DNA of 64,000 nt from Filibacter tadaridae (GTDB lineage Bacteria > Bacillota > Bacilli > Bacillales_A > Planococcaceae), in the NCBI RefSeq assembly GCF_900609045.1, contig NZ_UXAV01000037.1:1-64000 (forward strand), written 5' to 3'. Within the stretch, counting starts at the first letter, position 1. The number at the start of each line of letters is the position of its first letter. Below the pieces are notes generated by a model. It had not been told where the DNA came from, made no database searches, and saw only the letters and a program-made list of their open reading frames with translations. A program made the translations under genes and the position numbers. Of this stretch, positions 53,801 through 62,346 are shown one piece after another.

Positions 53801-53920
53801 ATTGACAATGGCAACAGCAGTAGCCCCTCTTCTTTTTAGAAGTGGGGCTAGCGTATCAAGCTTTATGATTCCACGCAGAAGGTCTGCACCAGTAACAATT
53901 TGCGGATACATAAGTTCCAA
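50852..53920 (-). CDS. dnaE: DNA polymerase III alpha subunit DnaE
   Basis: This C-family polymerase of about 1022 residues is the DnaE type, used in Firmicutes to extend primers at the lagging strand. Catalytic aspartates are in [59 protein letters not shown] and a C-terminal OB fold are present. The N-terminal PHP region lacks the usual HLHVH motif (it begins [14 protein letters not shown] and has [10 protein letters not shown] where LTDH is usual), so it has no PHP metal site. The start is a TTG with GGAGGG 6 bases upstream; ATG at 53911 is too far from that site. It is about 90 residues shorter than B. subtilis DnaE. Confidence 0.94.
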   Translation of the reverse strand: [1022 protein letters not shown]

Positions 53921-53936
53921 TGAAATCCCTCCGCTT

Positions 53937-54878
53937 CTAGTTCGTCGCACATAATTCTTCTAGTTTTCGAACGACTTCATCAGCTTCGTCCCATGAATAC
54001 ACAGATGCCCCGGCAGCTAATGGGTGACCCCCCCCACCATACTGGGCCGCCAATGAATTGATAATCGGACCTTTTGAACGTAAACGCACACGGATTTGGT
54101 CCTCTTCTTCAATGAAAATTGTCCATGCACAAATCCCTTTAACATCCCCTAACGAACCGATGAGTAAAGATGTTTCGGCGGCCGTTACATCGAACTTTTC
54201 AAGCGTCGACTTATCCAATTTAATAAAGGCTGCTCCATTGTCATCCATCAAGAAATTCTGGTAGATATAGCCTTGCAGATGAAGCAACTTGCGATCGACT
54301 TCATACATACCTGCAAATAGCTTTGTTCTATCGAAATTGTATTTAATTAAACGACTCGCTAGTTCAAATGTTTTATCAGTCGTGCTTGGGAACATGAATC
54401 GACCTGTATCCCCTACAATACCGGCAAACAAAAGGCGTGCCGCTTCATCTGTCATTTTCCAGCCATAAGACTTTTCCCCTTCATCGAATAACGAGGTAAT
54501 TATTTCAGAAGTTGAGCTTGCAGAAGTATCGACCCATCTCATATCACCATAAGGATCCACGTCAGGATGATGGTCAATTTTAAGAAGCATGTCGCCTTCA
54601 GTGTAAAACTCTCCATCGATTCGTTCTGTATTCCCCGTATCGGTGATGATGACAAGCGCTCCCTGATAATTCGATTGGTTTACTGTATCTTGAAAGGCTA
54701 GGTAGTCAAGGGAAGCTTCTTGTGTACCTGCTGCATATACTTTTTTGTCAGGATAATTTGCTTTTATCAATTCCTTTAAGCCTACCTGGGAGCCATACGC
54801 ATCCGGATCAGGTCTTACATGGCGGTGAATAATGATTGTTTCATACTTTTCAATTGTGTCTATGATTTGTCTTTTCAA
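53937..54878 (-). CDS. nrnA: Oligoribonuclease NrnA (DHH/DHHA1)
   Basis: This 313-residue DHH phosphoesterase degrades short RNA and 3'-phosphoadenosine 5'-phosphate. HRHVRPDPDAYGSQVGL holds metal residues, VIITDTGNTER and KIDHHPDVDPYGD (the DHH motif) follow, and the DHHA1 domain ends in RSKGPIINSLAAQYGGGGHPLAAGAS. The start is a TTG at 54878 with GGAGG 8 bases upstream; homology with B. subtilis (MKTELIRTI) supports it over the longer frame from 54893. It leads nrnA-dnaE; spacing to the dnaE TTG is 16 bases. Confidence 0.95.
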   Translation of the reverse strand: MKRQIIDTIEKYETIIIHRHVRPDPDAYGSQVGLKELIKANYPDKKVYAAGTQEASLDYLAFQDTVNQSNYQGALVIITDTGNTERIDGEFYTEGDMLLKIDHHPDVDPYGDMRWVDTSASSTSEIITSLFDEGEKSYGWKMTDEAARLLFAGIVGDTGRFMFPSTTDKTFELASRLIKYNFDRTKLFAGMYEVDRKLLHLQGYIYQNFLMDDNGAAFIKLDKSTLEKFDVTAAETSLLIGSLGDVKGICAWTIFIEEEDQIRVRLRSKGPIINSLAAQYGGGGHPLAAGASVYSWDEADEVVRKLEELCATN

Positions 54879-54971
54879 TTCGGATTCCTCCAAGCTTAGA
54901 TATATTCCAGTCGCAATTCATTCCAAAAGCCGCTACAATGTAGGGAGTTCCGTATTCAATGGAGGGCTATC

Positions 54972-55292
54972 ATGGACAAACTAAATCTAATTTTCGTATT
55001 TCTAATTATCGTTGCTGCAGTATTTTATTTCTATTTTAAAACAAGACAATTCCGCACGCGTCATATGTTCCCTATTCGCAAAAAAATGTATGCGAGTATG
55101 TCAGGAGCATCGCTTGGCGGATTACTTATCTCTTTCGGATTCAATCAGCTTGTTTTGTTTAATGGAGTTACAACGTATATCATTGCAGCTATTTTCATCC
55201 TGCTCGGTGCATATGTCCTTGTTTTCAACTTTCGGGCATATAAACATTATAAACATTTCGTCGATGAAGAGACGGACCTGAACGCAAACTGA
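54972..55292 (+). CDS. ytpI: YtpI family membrane protein
   Basis: This 106-residue protein has three membrane segments and the family core FYFYFKTRQFRTRHMFPIRKKMYASMSGASLGGLLISFGFNQ. It matches B. subtilis YtpI in size and position, beside nrnA and ytoI. Function unknown. The ATG has GGAGGG upstream. It diverges from nrnA and is followed by a terminator shared with ytoI. Confidence 0.87.
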   Translation: MDKLNLIFVFLIIVAAVFYFYFKTRQFRTRHMFPIRKKMYASMSGASLGGLLISFGFNQLVLFNGVTTYIIAAIFILLGAYVLVFNFRAYKHYKHFVDEETDLNAN

Positions 55293-55318
55293 TGCCCATT
55301 AGAGGCATCAGTTTTTTC
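55286..55318 (+). terminator. Terminator between ytpI and ytoI
   Basis: AACTGATGCC (55288-55297) pairs with GGCATCAGTT (55304-55312), followed by a T run. It can end ytpI and, from the other side, ytoI. Confidence 0.85.
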
Positions 55319-55334
55319 ATTACCAGTTTTTCTA

Positions 55335-56642
55335 TTATCGCTCAAATAACTGATACATAATCATAGCTTTAGCTACAAGTTCGCCTTCCGACAGAATGTC
55401 GAAATCCACTTTAACAAAGCGACGGCTCATATGAAGAATACGAGGTTCAATAAAAACTACACTTCCCAGCTGTATATGTTTGATGAAATAAATCGTCATA
55501 TTCTCGGGAACACTTTCCCCTCGCTTACGCATTTTCACAGCACGGTTACCCGCTTCAGTTAAGAGAGTTGTTAATGCTCCATATGATAATGAACCTAGTT
55601 GGTTAGTCATTTGCGGGATAACCGTAAATTCAGCGGTCAAGGGCTCGTCAGGCACCGTCTTTATTTGGTTTTTCACAATATCATCTATCGTTTCCCCTTG
55701 TTGTGGTTGACGTTGCGCCATCTGCATAGCTTTCAAAACATCCTGCCTGCTGATGATGCCCGCAAGCATGCCCGTATCCGTTACAACTGGCATAAGATCG
55801 ATACCTTCCCAAATCATGCTATGCCCGGCAGAAGCGACACTCATCTTCGCAGTGACTGTAATTGGGCGGCGCGTCATCACTTTCTCAATCAATTCCGTTT
55901 CAGGCTTTCCGATGGCATCTCTGGTGGTAATGATGCCTACAAGCTTACCAGAATGTTCGATAACTGGAAAACCGGTATGCGTTGTTTTATGGTTTACTTC
56001 ATTAAAAACTTTCACTGTCTCTTTCGATAGAAAGGAGATTGTTTCCGCTAACGGTGTTAAAATATCTTCAACCAATAAAATCTCTTTTTCAATCAATTGG
56101 TCATAAATTGCACGATTTAACATCGTTGCAACGGTGAATGTATCGTAACTTGTTGAAATTATTGGGAGTTCTAGTTCATCCGCCAACTTCTTTATATCTT
56201 CAGATGCATCGAAGCCACCTGTTACGAGCACTGCTGCACCAGTTAAAAGAGCTGTTTTCTGTGCTTTAAAACGATTCCCGACAATCAAAAGGCTACCTGC
56301 ATCGATGTAACGCATCATATCATCTAATTGCATCGCACCAATAACAAACTTCGTTAATGTTTTATGTAAGCCTCCACGTCCGCCTAACACTGTTCCGTCA
56401 ACAATATTAAGTACTTCAGCAAATGTAAGTCGTTCGATATTCTCTTTCTTTTTCTTTTCAATACGAATTGTACCGACACGTTCAATCGTATTGACGATTT
56501 TTTGATTTTCCGCTTCCTTAATTGCGCGATAAGCGGTTCCATCACTTACAGAAAGCGCTTTTGCGACCTGTCGGACGGAAATTTTCTCTCCAACAGAGAG
56601 CCCCTCGATATATCGCAATATCAATTCATGTTTTGTCGCCAT
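55335..56642 (-). CDS. ytoI: YtoI, HTH / DRTGG / CBS / hot-dog protein
   Basis: This 435-residue protein has, in order, a winged helix (residues 1-60, ISVRQVAKALSVSDGTAYRAIKEAENQ), a DRTGG-like domain (about 75-185), two CBS motifs (about 195-310, GFPVIEHSGKLVGIITTRDAIG and MPVVTDTGMLAGIISRQDVL) and a C-terminal hot-dog domain (about 330-435). CBS pairs commonly bind adenine nucleotides, so this is probably a nucleotide-responsive regulator, but DNA target and hot-dog ligand are unknown. It matches B. subtilis YtoI in place and layout. Confidence 0.88.
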   Translation of the reverse strand: MATKHELILRYIEGLSVGEKISVRQVAKALSVSDGTAYRAIKEAENQKIVNTIERVGTIRIEKKKKENIERLTFAEVLNIVDGTVLGGRGGLHKTLTKFVIGAMQLDDMMRYIDAGSLLIVGNRFKAQKTALLTGAAVLVTGGFDASEDIKKLADELELPIISTSYDTFTVATMLNRAIYDQLIEKEILLVEDILTPLAETISFLSKETVKVFNEVNHKTTHTGFPVIEHSGKLVGIITTRDAIGKPETELIEKVMTRRPITVTAKMSVASAGHSMIWEGIDLMPVVTDTGMLAGIISRQDVLKAMQMAQRQPQQGETIDDIVKNQIKTVPDEPLTAEFTVIPQMTNQLGSLSYGALTTLLTEAGNRAVKMRKRGESVPENMTIYFIKHIQLGSVVFIEPRILHMSRRFVKVDFDILSEGELVAKAMIMYQLFER

Positions 56643-56900
56643 ATCTTCACCTTTTCCCTATGATGCTCTTATGTTCATTCTACCACAAGACGCACCGGAA
56701 AAGCGTGAGGAGCCTACTTGGATACACTTACGGATGATTCACTTGATAAGAACCTTCCCGCCTTTCTGCATTGGCCAAGGAAATAATAAAGACAGAGGTG
56801 GCTGGGATAGCCACAAGGAGAATATATAAGAAGGTACCATTTCAACAAGTTGAGCCTATAGGATTTCGCATGTTAACAAAAAACCGATTGAATAAGGGGT

Positions 56901-57581
56901 TCAAATATCGAATAATTCCCCAGGCTCCATTATTTTCACTTCATGCTTTTCTGCAAGTCGTTTGAAATCGTTCGGGTCTTGTTCAATTGGCGGAAATGTA
57001 TTGAAATGGATTGGTACGGCTAGCTTCGGATTCAGTAGTTCGACTGCATATGCAGCATCTTGCGGTCCCATCGTAAAATTATCACCAATTGGCAGGAATG
57101 CGACATCAATCGGATGACGTTTACCAATCATCTCCATATCCCCGAATATAGCCGTATCCCCAGCGTGATAAATTGTTTTCCCTTCTGCTGTAAACAAAAT
57201 CCCAGCCGGCATGCCTGTGTAGATGATTTCATTTGTATCAGTTGTATAGGAAGAACTGTGAAATGCTTGCGTATACTTGACAGTGCCGAAGTCGAATTCA
57301 CAAGCACCGCCGAGATTCATCCCATGTGTCTTCACACCCTGCCATCCTAAGTAGACCGCTAACTCGTTCGGGGCAACCACGAGTGCATCGCTTGCTTTGG
57401 CAATCGCAACTGTGTCACCTACATGATCGTTATGGCCATGTGTTAACAGAATAATATCAGGTTTTTCATTTTCTACAACGAGGTCCGTCAATTTATTGCC
57501 CGTGATGAATGGGTCGATAAGAATTGTTTTTGTTCCTACTTTTATTTTCACTATGGAATGTCCATGATATGAAATTTGCAT
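56901..57581 (-). CDS. ytkL: Metal-dependent hydrolase YtkL (UPF0173)
   Basis: This 226-residue metallo-beta-lactamase-fold hydrolase is of the UPF0173 type. It has [11 protein letters not shown] (HxHxDH) near residue 53, [19 protein letters not shown] and a C-terminal [10 protein letters not shown]. Substrate unknown. The ATG at 57581 has AGGAGG 9 bases upstream; the frame extends to 57590 with the site too close. It diverges from the M24 peptidase gene. Confidence 0.9.
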   Translation of the reverse strand: MQISYHGHSIVKIKVGTKTILIDPFITGNKLTDLVVENEKPDIILLTHGHNDHVGDTVAIAKASDALVVAPNELAVYLGWQGVKTHGMNLGGACEFDFGTVKYTQAFHSSSYTTDTNEIIYTGMPAGILFTAEGKTIYHAGDTAIFGDMEMIGKRHPIDVAFLPIGDNFTMGPQDAAYAVELLNPKLAVPIHFNTFPPIEQDPNDFKRLAEKHEVKIMEPGELFDI

Positions 57582-57696
57582 GTTGATCATCCTCCTGGTA
57601 TTCGTTTATTCAGTCTATAGTATATAAAGTTCGCTAAATAACCGCTAATCCCTCTTTTTTGTTATGCTAGTACTATTCGAATTGGAGGTAATAGAA

Positions 57697-58794
57697 ATGA
57701 GTAAAGTTAAAGAAATACAAGCATTTTTACGTAAAGAAAACTTGGATGCAGCATTCATCACAACACCGGATAACGTGTTCTACGTATCTGGTTTCCATAG
57801 CGACCCGCATGAACGTCTTCTTGGCGTGATGGTATTTAAGGATGCAGAGCCATTTATTATTTGCCCTTTCATGGAAGTTCCTGATGTAAAAGCGACAGGT
57901 TGGTCTTTTGATGCAGTTGGTCATGAAGATACACAAGATGCTTGGGAAGTTGTCATGGAGGCCGTTCGTAAACGTGGACCCGTGCCCGCTACAATCGCGA
58001 TTGAGAAATCACATTTGACAGTCGAAAGATTAGAACGCATGGAACAACTTTTTGAAGGCACAAAATTCGCAGCACTTGATGAACAGCTAAATACGATGCG
58101 CAAAATCAAAAGCGAAGATGAGCTTGTAAATTTACGCAAAGCGGCGGAACTTGCAGATTATGCAATTGAAGTAGGTTGTAAAGAAATTGCTGAAGGCAAA
58201 ACAGAACTCGAAATCCTTATGGCCATCGAGTTTGAAATGAAAAGAAAAGGTGCACAGAAAATGTCTTTCGATACAATGGTCCTTTCCGGATTAAAAACGG
58301 CATCTCCCCATGGAACACCAGGAGATCGTAAAATCCAAAAAGGTGATTTCATCCTTTTCGATCTTGGTGTCGTTTACAACGGCTACTGTTCAGACATTAC
58401 AAGAACTGTGGCGTTTGGCGAACCAACCGACAAAATGCGTGAAGTCTATGATACAGTTAGAAAAGCGGAGCAAGCTGCGGTCGACTTAGTACGTCCCGGG
58501 GTCAAAGCAATGGAAATCGATAAAGCAGCCAGGGATGTTATTGACGCCGCTGGATACGGAAAGTACTTTACACATCGGATTGGCCATGGGCTTGGAATCT
58601 CAGTCCATGAATATCCATCAATCACAGGAACGAACGAGCTTGTTTTGGAAGAAGGCATGGTCTTTACAATCGAGCCAGGTATCTACCACCCTGAAATTAC
58701 AGGTGTACGAATTGAAGATGACGTCGTCGTTACAGCAGATGGTGTAGAAGTACTCACAAAATTCCCGAAAGAACTACAAATAATTAAAGACTAA
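57697..58794 (+). CDS. M24-family Xaa-Pro dipeptidase/aminopeptidase
   Basis: This 365-residue peptidase has a creatinase-like N-terminal domain (residues 1-125) and a pita-bread catalytic domain. Metal ligands are in FDLGVVYNGYCSDITRTVAFG (two Asp), HRIGHGLGISVHE (His), FTIEPGIY (Glu) and VRIEDDVVVT (Glu). It cleaves Xaa-Pro bonds during peptide turnover and resembles B. subtilis YkvY/PepQ. The frame is open from 57664, but ATG at 57697 has TTGGAGGTAATAG upstream. A long structured element lies just after the stop. Confidence 0.88.
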   Translation: MSKVKEIQAFLRKENLDAAFITTPDNVFYVSGFHSDPHERLLGVMVFKDAEPFIICPFMEVPDVKATGWSFDAVGHEDTQDAWEVVMEAVRKRGPVPATIAIEKSHLTVERLERMEQLFEGTKFAALDEQLNTMRKIKSEDELVNLRKAAELADYAIEVGCKEIAEGKTELEILMAIEFEMKRKGAQKMSFDTMVLSGLKTASPHGTPGDRKIQKGDFILFDLGVVYNGYCSDITRTVAFGEPTDKMREVYDTVRKAEQAAVDLVRPGVKAMEIDKAARDVIDAAGYGKYFTHRIGHGLGISVHEYPSITGTNELVLEEGMVFTIEPGIYHPEITGVRIEDDVVVTADGVEVLTKFPKELQIIKD

Positions 58795-58804
58795 AAAAAA
58801 GAAA

Positions 58805-58940
58805 AGCGACAGCGCCTTGAAAGGGGCGACAGGCATAAGACGGAACTGCAAAGCGGCGCCCTTTGCCCGGGAAGGATGCAGTTCAATCCTTCCTAGCAGG
58901 GCTGGCTTATGACCCGAGCCCCTAGGCGCTGGAGCTGGAT
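58805..58940. repeat. Long structured element between M24 peptidase and ald
   Basis: About 136 GC-rich bases fold end to end: AGCGCCT (58811-58817) with AGGCGCT (58924-58930), GGGGC (58823-58827) with GCCCC (58918-58922), CATAAG (58834-58839) with CTTATG (58906-58911), and a perfect inner stem GGAAGGAT (58870-58877) with ATCCTTCC (58886-58893). AACTGCA at 58844-58850 could instead pair with TGCAGTT at 58877-58883. The composition differs from the flanking DNA. It resembles the dispersed repeats ending in GGCGCTGGAGCTGGAT known from Bacillaceae, from memory. It encodes no clear protein. Confidence 0.7.
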
Positions 58941-58943
58941 CAT

Positions 58944-58980
58944 AAAAAGGGCTAACCACAAGTGGTTAGCCCTTTTACTT
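58944..58980. terminator. Bidirectional terminator, M24 peptidase / ald
   Basis: AAAGGGCTAACCA (about 58946-58958) pairs perfectly with TGGTTAGCCCTTT around a CAAG loop, with A and T runs on the two sides, serving both convergent genes. Confidence 0.88.
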
Positions 58981-58984
58981 CTTA

Positions 58985-60103
58985 TTATTTATTCAATAAC
59001 GTTGCAGCTGCTACGTACTCAAGTCCTTGGTCGTCAGCTACAGCTTTATATGTAACATGACCTTCCATTGTGTTAATGCCTTTTTGAAGAGCTTCATTGT
59101 CTAGACATGCTTGTTTATATCCTTTGTTCGCAATTTGAAGCGCGTAAGGAACTGTAACGTTTGTTAATCCCATTGTAGAAGTACGTGGTACTGCTCCAGG
59201 CATATTCGCTACTGCGTAATGAACAACGCCATGCTTTTCATAAGTAGGCTCATCATGCGTAGTTACACGATCAGATGTCGCAAAAATTCCACCTTGGTCA
59301 ATAGCGATGTCAACAAGAACTGATCCTGGTTTCATCGATTTAACCATTTCTTCTGAAACAAGTTTCGGCGCTTTAGCTCCTGGGATCAAAACAGCACCAA
59401 TAACAAGGTCCGAATCTTTAACGGATTCAGCGATATTGAATGGATTCGAAACAAGTGTTTGAACATCATTACCGAAGATTTCGTCCAATTGACGAAGACG
59501 ATCAACAGATAAGTCAAGTACAGTAACTTGTGCTCCCATACCGATTGCGATACGTGCTGCATTCGTACCTGCTTGTCCTCCACCAATAACTGTAACTTTA
59601 CCGCGAGAAACACCTGGTATGCCTGATAGAAGAATACCTTTTCCGCCTTGGATTTTCTCAAGATATTGTGCACCGATTTGCGTCGCCATACGTCCAGCAA
59701 CTTCACTCATTGGTGCTAGTAACGGAAGTGAACGGTTTGGAAGTTGTACTGTTTCATAAGCAATCCCGATAACTTTGCTATCAAGAAGCGCTTTAGTCAA
59801 TTCAACTTCAGGTGCTAAGTGTAAATACGTGAATAGTATTAGACCCTCTTTAAAATGAGTATATTCAGATGCGACTGGCTCTTTAACTTTCATTACCATT
59901 TCTACATCCCATGCTTCTTTTGCAGATGAAACAATTGTCGCTCCTGCTCCAACATAATCCTCATCAGTGAAACTTGAGCCGATACCAGCACCTGTTTCGA
60001 TAAGGACTTCATGACCTGCAGTTTTCAGATTGAAAGCTCCAGCCGGTGTCATTGCGACCCGGTTTTCATTATTCTTAACTTCTTTTGGAACACCTATACG
60101 CAT
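58985..60103 (-). CDS. ald: Alanine dehydrogenase
   Basis: The 372-residue product interconverts alanine and pyruvate with NAD. It has [42 protein letters not shown], the nucleotide-binding [26 protein letters not shown] near residue 175, and [16 protein letters not shown] with catalytic residues. In Bacillus it supports growth on alanine and sporulation. The ATG at 60103 has AGGAGG upstream; the longer frame lacks a site. Confidence 0.96.
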   Translation of the reverse strand: MRIGVPKEVKNNENRVAMTPAGAFNLKTAGHEVLIETGAGIGSSFTDEDYVGAGATIVSSAKEAWDVEMVMKVKEPVASEYTHFKEGLILFTYLHLAPEVELTKALLDSKVIGIAYETVQLPNRSLPLLAPMSEVAGRMATQIGAQYLEKIQGGKGILLSGIPGVSRGKVTVIGGGQAGTNAARIAIGMGAQVTVLDLSVDRLRQLDEIFGNDVQTLVSNPFNIAESVKDSDLVIGAVLIPGAKAPKLVSEEMVKSMKPGSVLVDIAIDQGGIFATSDRVTTHDEPTYEKHGVVHYAVANMPGAVPRTSTMGLTNVTVPYALQIANKGYKQACLDNEALQKGINTMEGHVTYKAVADDQGLEYVAAATLLNK

Positions 60104-60519
60104 TGTTATTCCTCCTAAAAAAATGATTATTCGTTGGTTATACACTCTTTTTCATGCATACCAATGTATCTTTAATCTTATCAGAAATTAAATGTTTTTG
60201 CTCCATTTAATTATTTCGCAGAATTATCAAATAGGGTAGTGGACTATTACTGAATTTAATTTGTGCATATACTATAGAAATCATGCGTGATAGACATCAA
60301 AAACACTTAGGGAGAACTAGCATAAGTGCCCTCTAAGTAGAGTGGTAGCCAAGGTGATAAGACTGGCGGTGATTTTCCGCCTATTTTATATAGACATTCA
60401 ACCGTTTATTAATATTGAAGTTTCTCTATATATCTTCCTTTTTTTCTGCAGATTAAAAGGATTTTTGACTTTGTTTATCGAAGTAGTACTAATAAGTAAC
60501 TATGAATGGAGTGGTAGGT
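60104..60519. other. 416-base intergenic region, ald / universal stress protein
   Basis: This AT-rich spacer separates divergent genes. On the plus strand it has a candidate promoter, TTGACT (60465-60470) and ACTAAT (60488-60493) with a 17-base spacer. Further upstream, GGCGG and CCGCC (about 60364-60381) form a small hairpin followed by TATTTT, and ACTTAG/CTAAGT (about 60306-60340) could form another. I see no gene and no clear ald operator. Confidence 0.5.
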
Positions 60520-60987
60520 ATGGCACTAGTTTACAACCAAATCCTTGTCGCAGTTGACGGATCGAAGGAATCAGAATGGGCCTTTAGGAAAGCGGTGGCC
60601 ATCGCGGATAGAAACGAGGCAACATTGAACTTGATCAATATCATCGATACACGCTCTTATGCAGCGGTTGAGGCATATGATCGCTCTATTGCAGAACGCG
60701 CACAAAAGTTTGCAGAAGATTTATTATCGGATTACAAGGCAGAGGCAGAAAAAGCTGGCGTACAAAACGTCAATATCATTGTCGAATATGGATCACCGAA
60801 AACAATGATTTCCCGTGACATTTCGAAAAAGTTGGAAGCGGATCTTATCATTTGTGGAGCGACTGGTTTGAACGCGGTAGAACGCTTCCTGATTGGTAGT
60901 GTTTCCGAACATATCGTACGTTCTGCAAATTGCGACGTTCTTGTTGTACGTACACCCGAAGATGTACCCACTATTAACGGGCAGTAA
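60520..60987 (+). CDS. Universal stress protein, UspA family
   Basis: This 155-residue protein has the Usp fold: NQILVAVDGSKESEWAFRKAV at the N-terminus and the ATP-binding GATGLNAVERFLIGSVSEHIVRSANCDVLVVR near residue 115, so it is probably the ATP-binding type. Such proteins help survival in stationary phase and under stress. The ATG at 60520 has GGAG 8 bases upstream; the frame starts 6 codons earlier without a good site. Followed by a terminator shared with ackA. Confidence 0.92.
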   Translation: MALVYNQILVAVDGSKESEWAFRKAVAIADRNEATLNLINIIDTRSYAAVEAYDRSIAERAQKFAEDLLSDYKAEAEKAGVQNVNIIVEYGSPKTMISRDISKKLEADLIICGATGLNAVERFLIGSVSEHIVRSANCDVLVVRTPEDVPTINGQ

Positions 60988-61025
60988 AAACCCCTATAAT
61001 TTAATTTCAATCTTGTTGAAACTGT

Positions 61026-61079
61026 TAAAAAAAGAGGTCTCCTTTATCCATAGTGGATAAGTGGGACCTCTCTTTTTGA
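61026..61079. terminator. Bidirectional terminator, universal stress gene / ackA
   Basis: AGAGGTC (61033-61039) and GACCTCT (61065-61071), extended by TTATCCA/TGGATAA, form a long hairpin flanked by A and T runs, lying between convergent genes. Confidence 0.85.
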
Positions 61080-61089
61080 ACCGTTACCA

Positions 61090-62280
61090 TTATAAGCCGA
61101 TAACCCTGATGGTATCACGCGCAATCATTACTTCCTCATTGGTCGGGATGATCAACACTTTAACTGGTGAATACGGAAAGCTTATATAGACTTCCTTTTT
61201 ACGAATATCATTTAAATCCGGATCAAAATAAACACCCATGAATTCTAGACCTTCTAACACTTTCTTACGAATAACCGTACTATTTTCACCAATACCAGCC
61301 GTAAAAATAATCGCGTCGACTCCGCCCATCCTCGCAGCATAAGAACCTATGTATTTATGTATTCTGTCGGCAAATACATCAAGTGCGAGCTGCGCACGAA
61401 CATTTCCTTTTGTCGCCTCAATTTCAATATCACGGAGATCGCTGGAAAACCCAGACATCGCAAGCATGCCCGACTGCTTATTCAACACATTTAATACATC
61501 TTCAACCGACATCCCTGTTTGTTCCATAATATAGGGAATGAGAGCTGGATCAATATTTCCTGAACGTGTGCCCATTGTCACGCCAGCAAGGGGTGTAAAG
61601 CCCATCGACGTATCAAGTGACTTGCCCCCCTCGACAGCAGCGATACTTGCGCCGTTTCCTAGATGGCAAGAGATGAGTCGAGTGTCTTCAAGGGGACGAT
61701 TCAACATATGTGCCGCACGTTGTGTCACATATTTATGGCTCGTACCATGGAAACCATATTTACGGATTCCATACTTTTCATAATACTCATAAGGCAATGG
61801 ATAAAGAAAAGAACTTTCGGGCATCGTTTGGTGGAATGCCGTATCAAAAACTGCAACCGTCGGCACATTCGGCAATACATTTTTAAATTCTCTAATACCG
61901 ACAACATTTGCGGGATTATGCAGAGGCGCAAGTTCTGACAATTCTTCGATATGGGCTATCACATTATCATCAATAAGGACGGCATCGCTAAAAACCTCAC
62001 CACCATGTACGACACGATGTCCAATTCCATCAATTTCATCCAAGGATTGAACAATTCCTTCACTGACAAGCATCTTTAACAGCATAGCAACCGCTTCGGC
62101 ATGGTTCATAATGTCCCCTATTTTTTCCACACTAGTTTGCTCATGCTTTAATGTAAAAACAGACTCGGATAAGCCAATCCGTTCAACTAGTCCGGATACG
62201 ACTATCTTTTCTTCCGGCATTTGAAGAACCTGAAATTTCAATGATGAACTTCCTGCATTTACCGCTAAAATATTCTGCAT
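61090..62280 (-). CDS. ackA: Acetate kinase
   Basis: The 396-residue product makes acetate and ATP from acetyl phosphate. [10 protein letters not shown] at residue 6, [12 protein letters not shown] near 85, the catalytic [12 protein letters not shown] near 143, FHGTSHKYV near 175 and [34 protein letters not shown] are all present. With pta elsewhere it disposes of excess carbon and yields ATP. The ATG has AAAAGGGGCG upstream. It follows ytxK, as in B. subtilis. Confidence 0.97.
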   Translation of the reverse strand: MQNILAVNAGSSSLKFQVLQMPEEKIVVSGLVERIGLSESVFTLKHEQTSVEKIGDIMNHAEAVAMLLKMLVSEGIVQSLDEIDGIGHRVVHGGEVFSDAVLIDDNVIAHIEELSELAPLHNPANVVGIREFKNVLPNVPTVAVFDTAFHQTMPESSFLYPLPYEYYEKYGIRKYGFHGTSHKYVTQRAAHMLNRPLEDTRLISCHLGNGASIAAVEGGKSLDTSMGFTPLAGVTMGTRSGNIDPALIPYIMEQTGMSVEDVLNVLNKQSGMLAMSGFSSDLRDIEIEATKGNVRAQLALDVFADRIHKYIGSYAARMGGVDAIIFTAGIGENSTVIRKKVLEGLEFMGVYFDPDLNDIRKKEVYISFPYSPVKVLIIPTNEEVMIARDTIRVIGL

Positions 62281-62346
62281 ATAGAACGCCCCTTTTAGAC
62301 CGATCTCTACTTCTACTTTTCATGTACGTCTGATTAAAATGAACTA

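Noticed and set aside
56771..56965. Possible 64-residue gene on the plus strand
   Set aside because: It overlaps the 3' end of ytkL, has no good ribosome site and shows no recognised pattern.
60465..60520. SigB-type promoter for the universal stress gene
   Set aside because: No GTTTAA-N14-GGGTAT-like pair is present; a sigma-A-like pair fits better.
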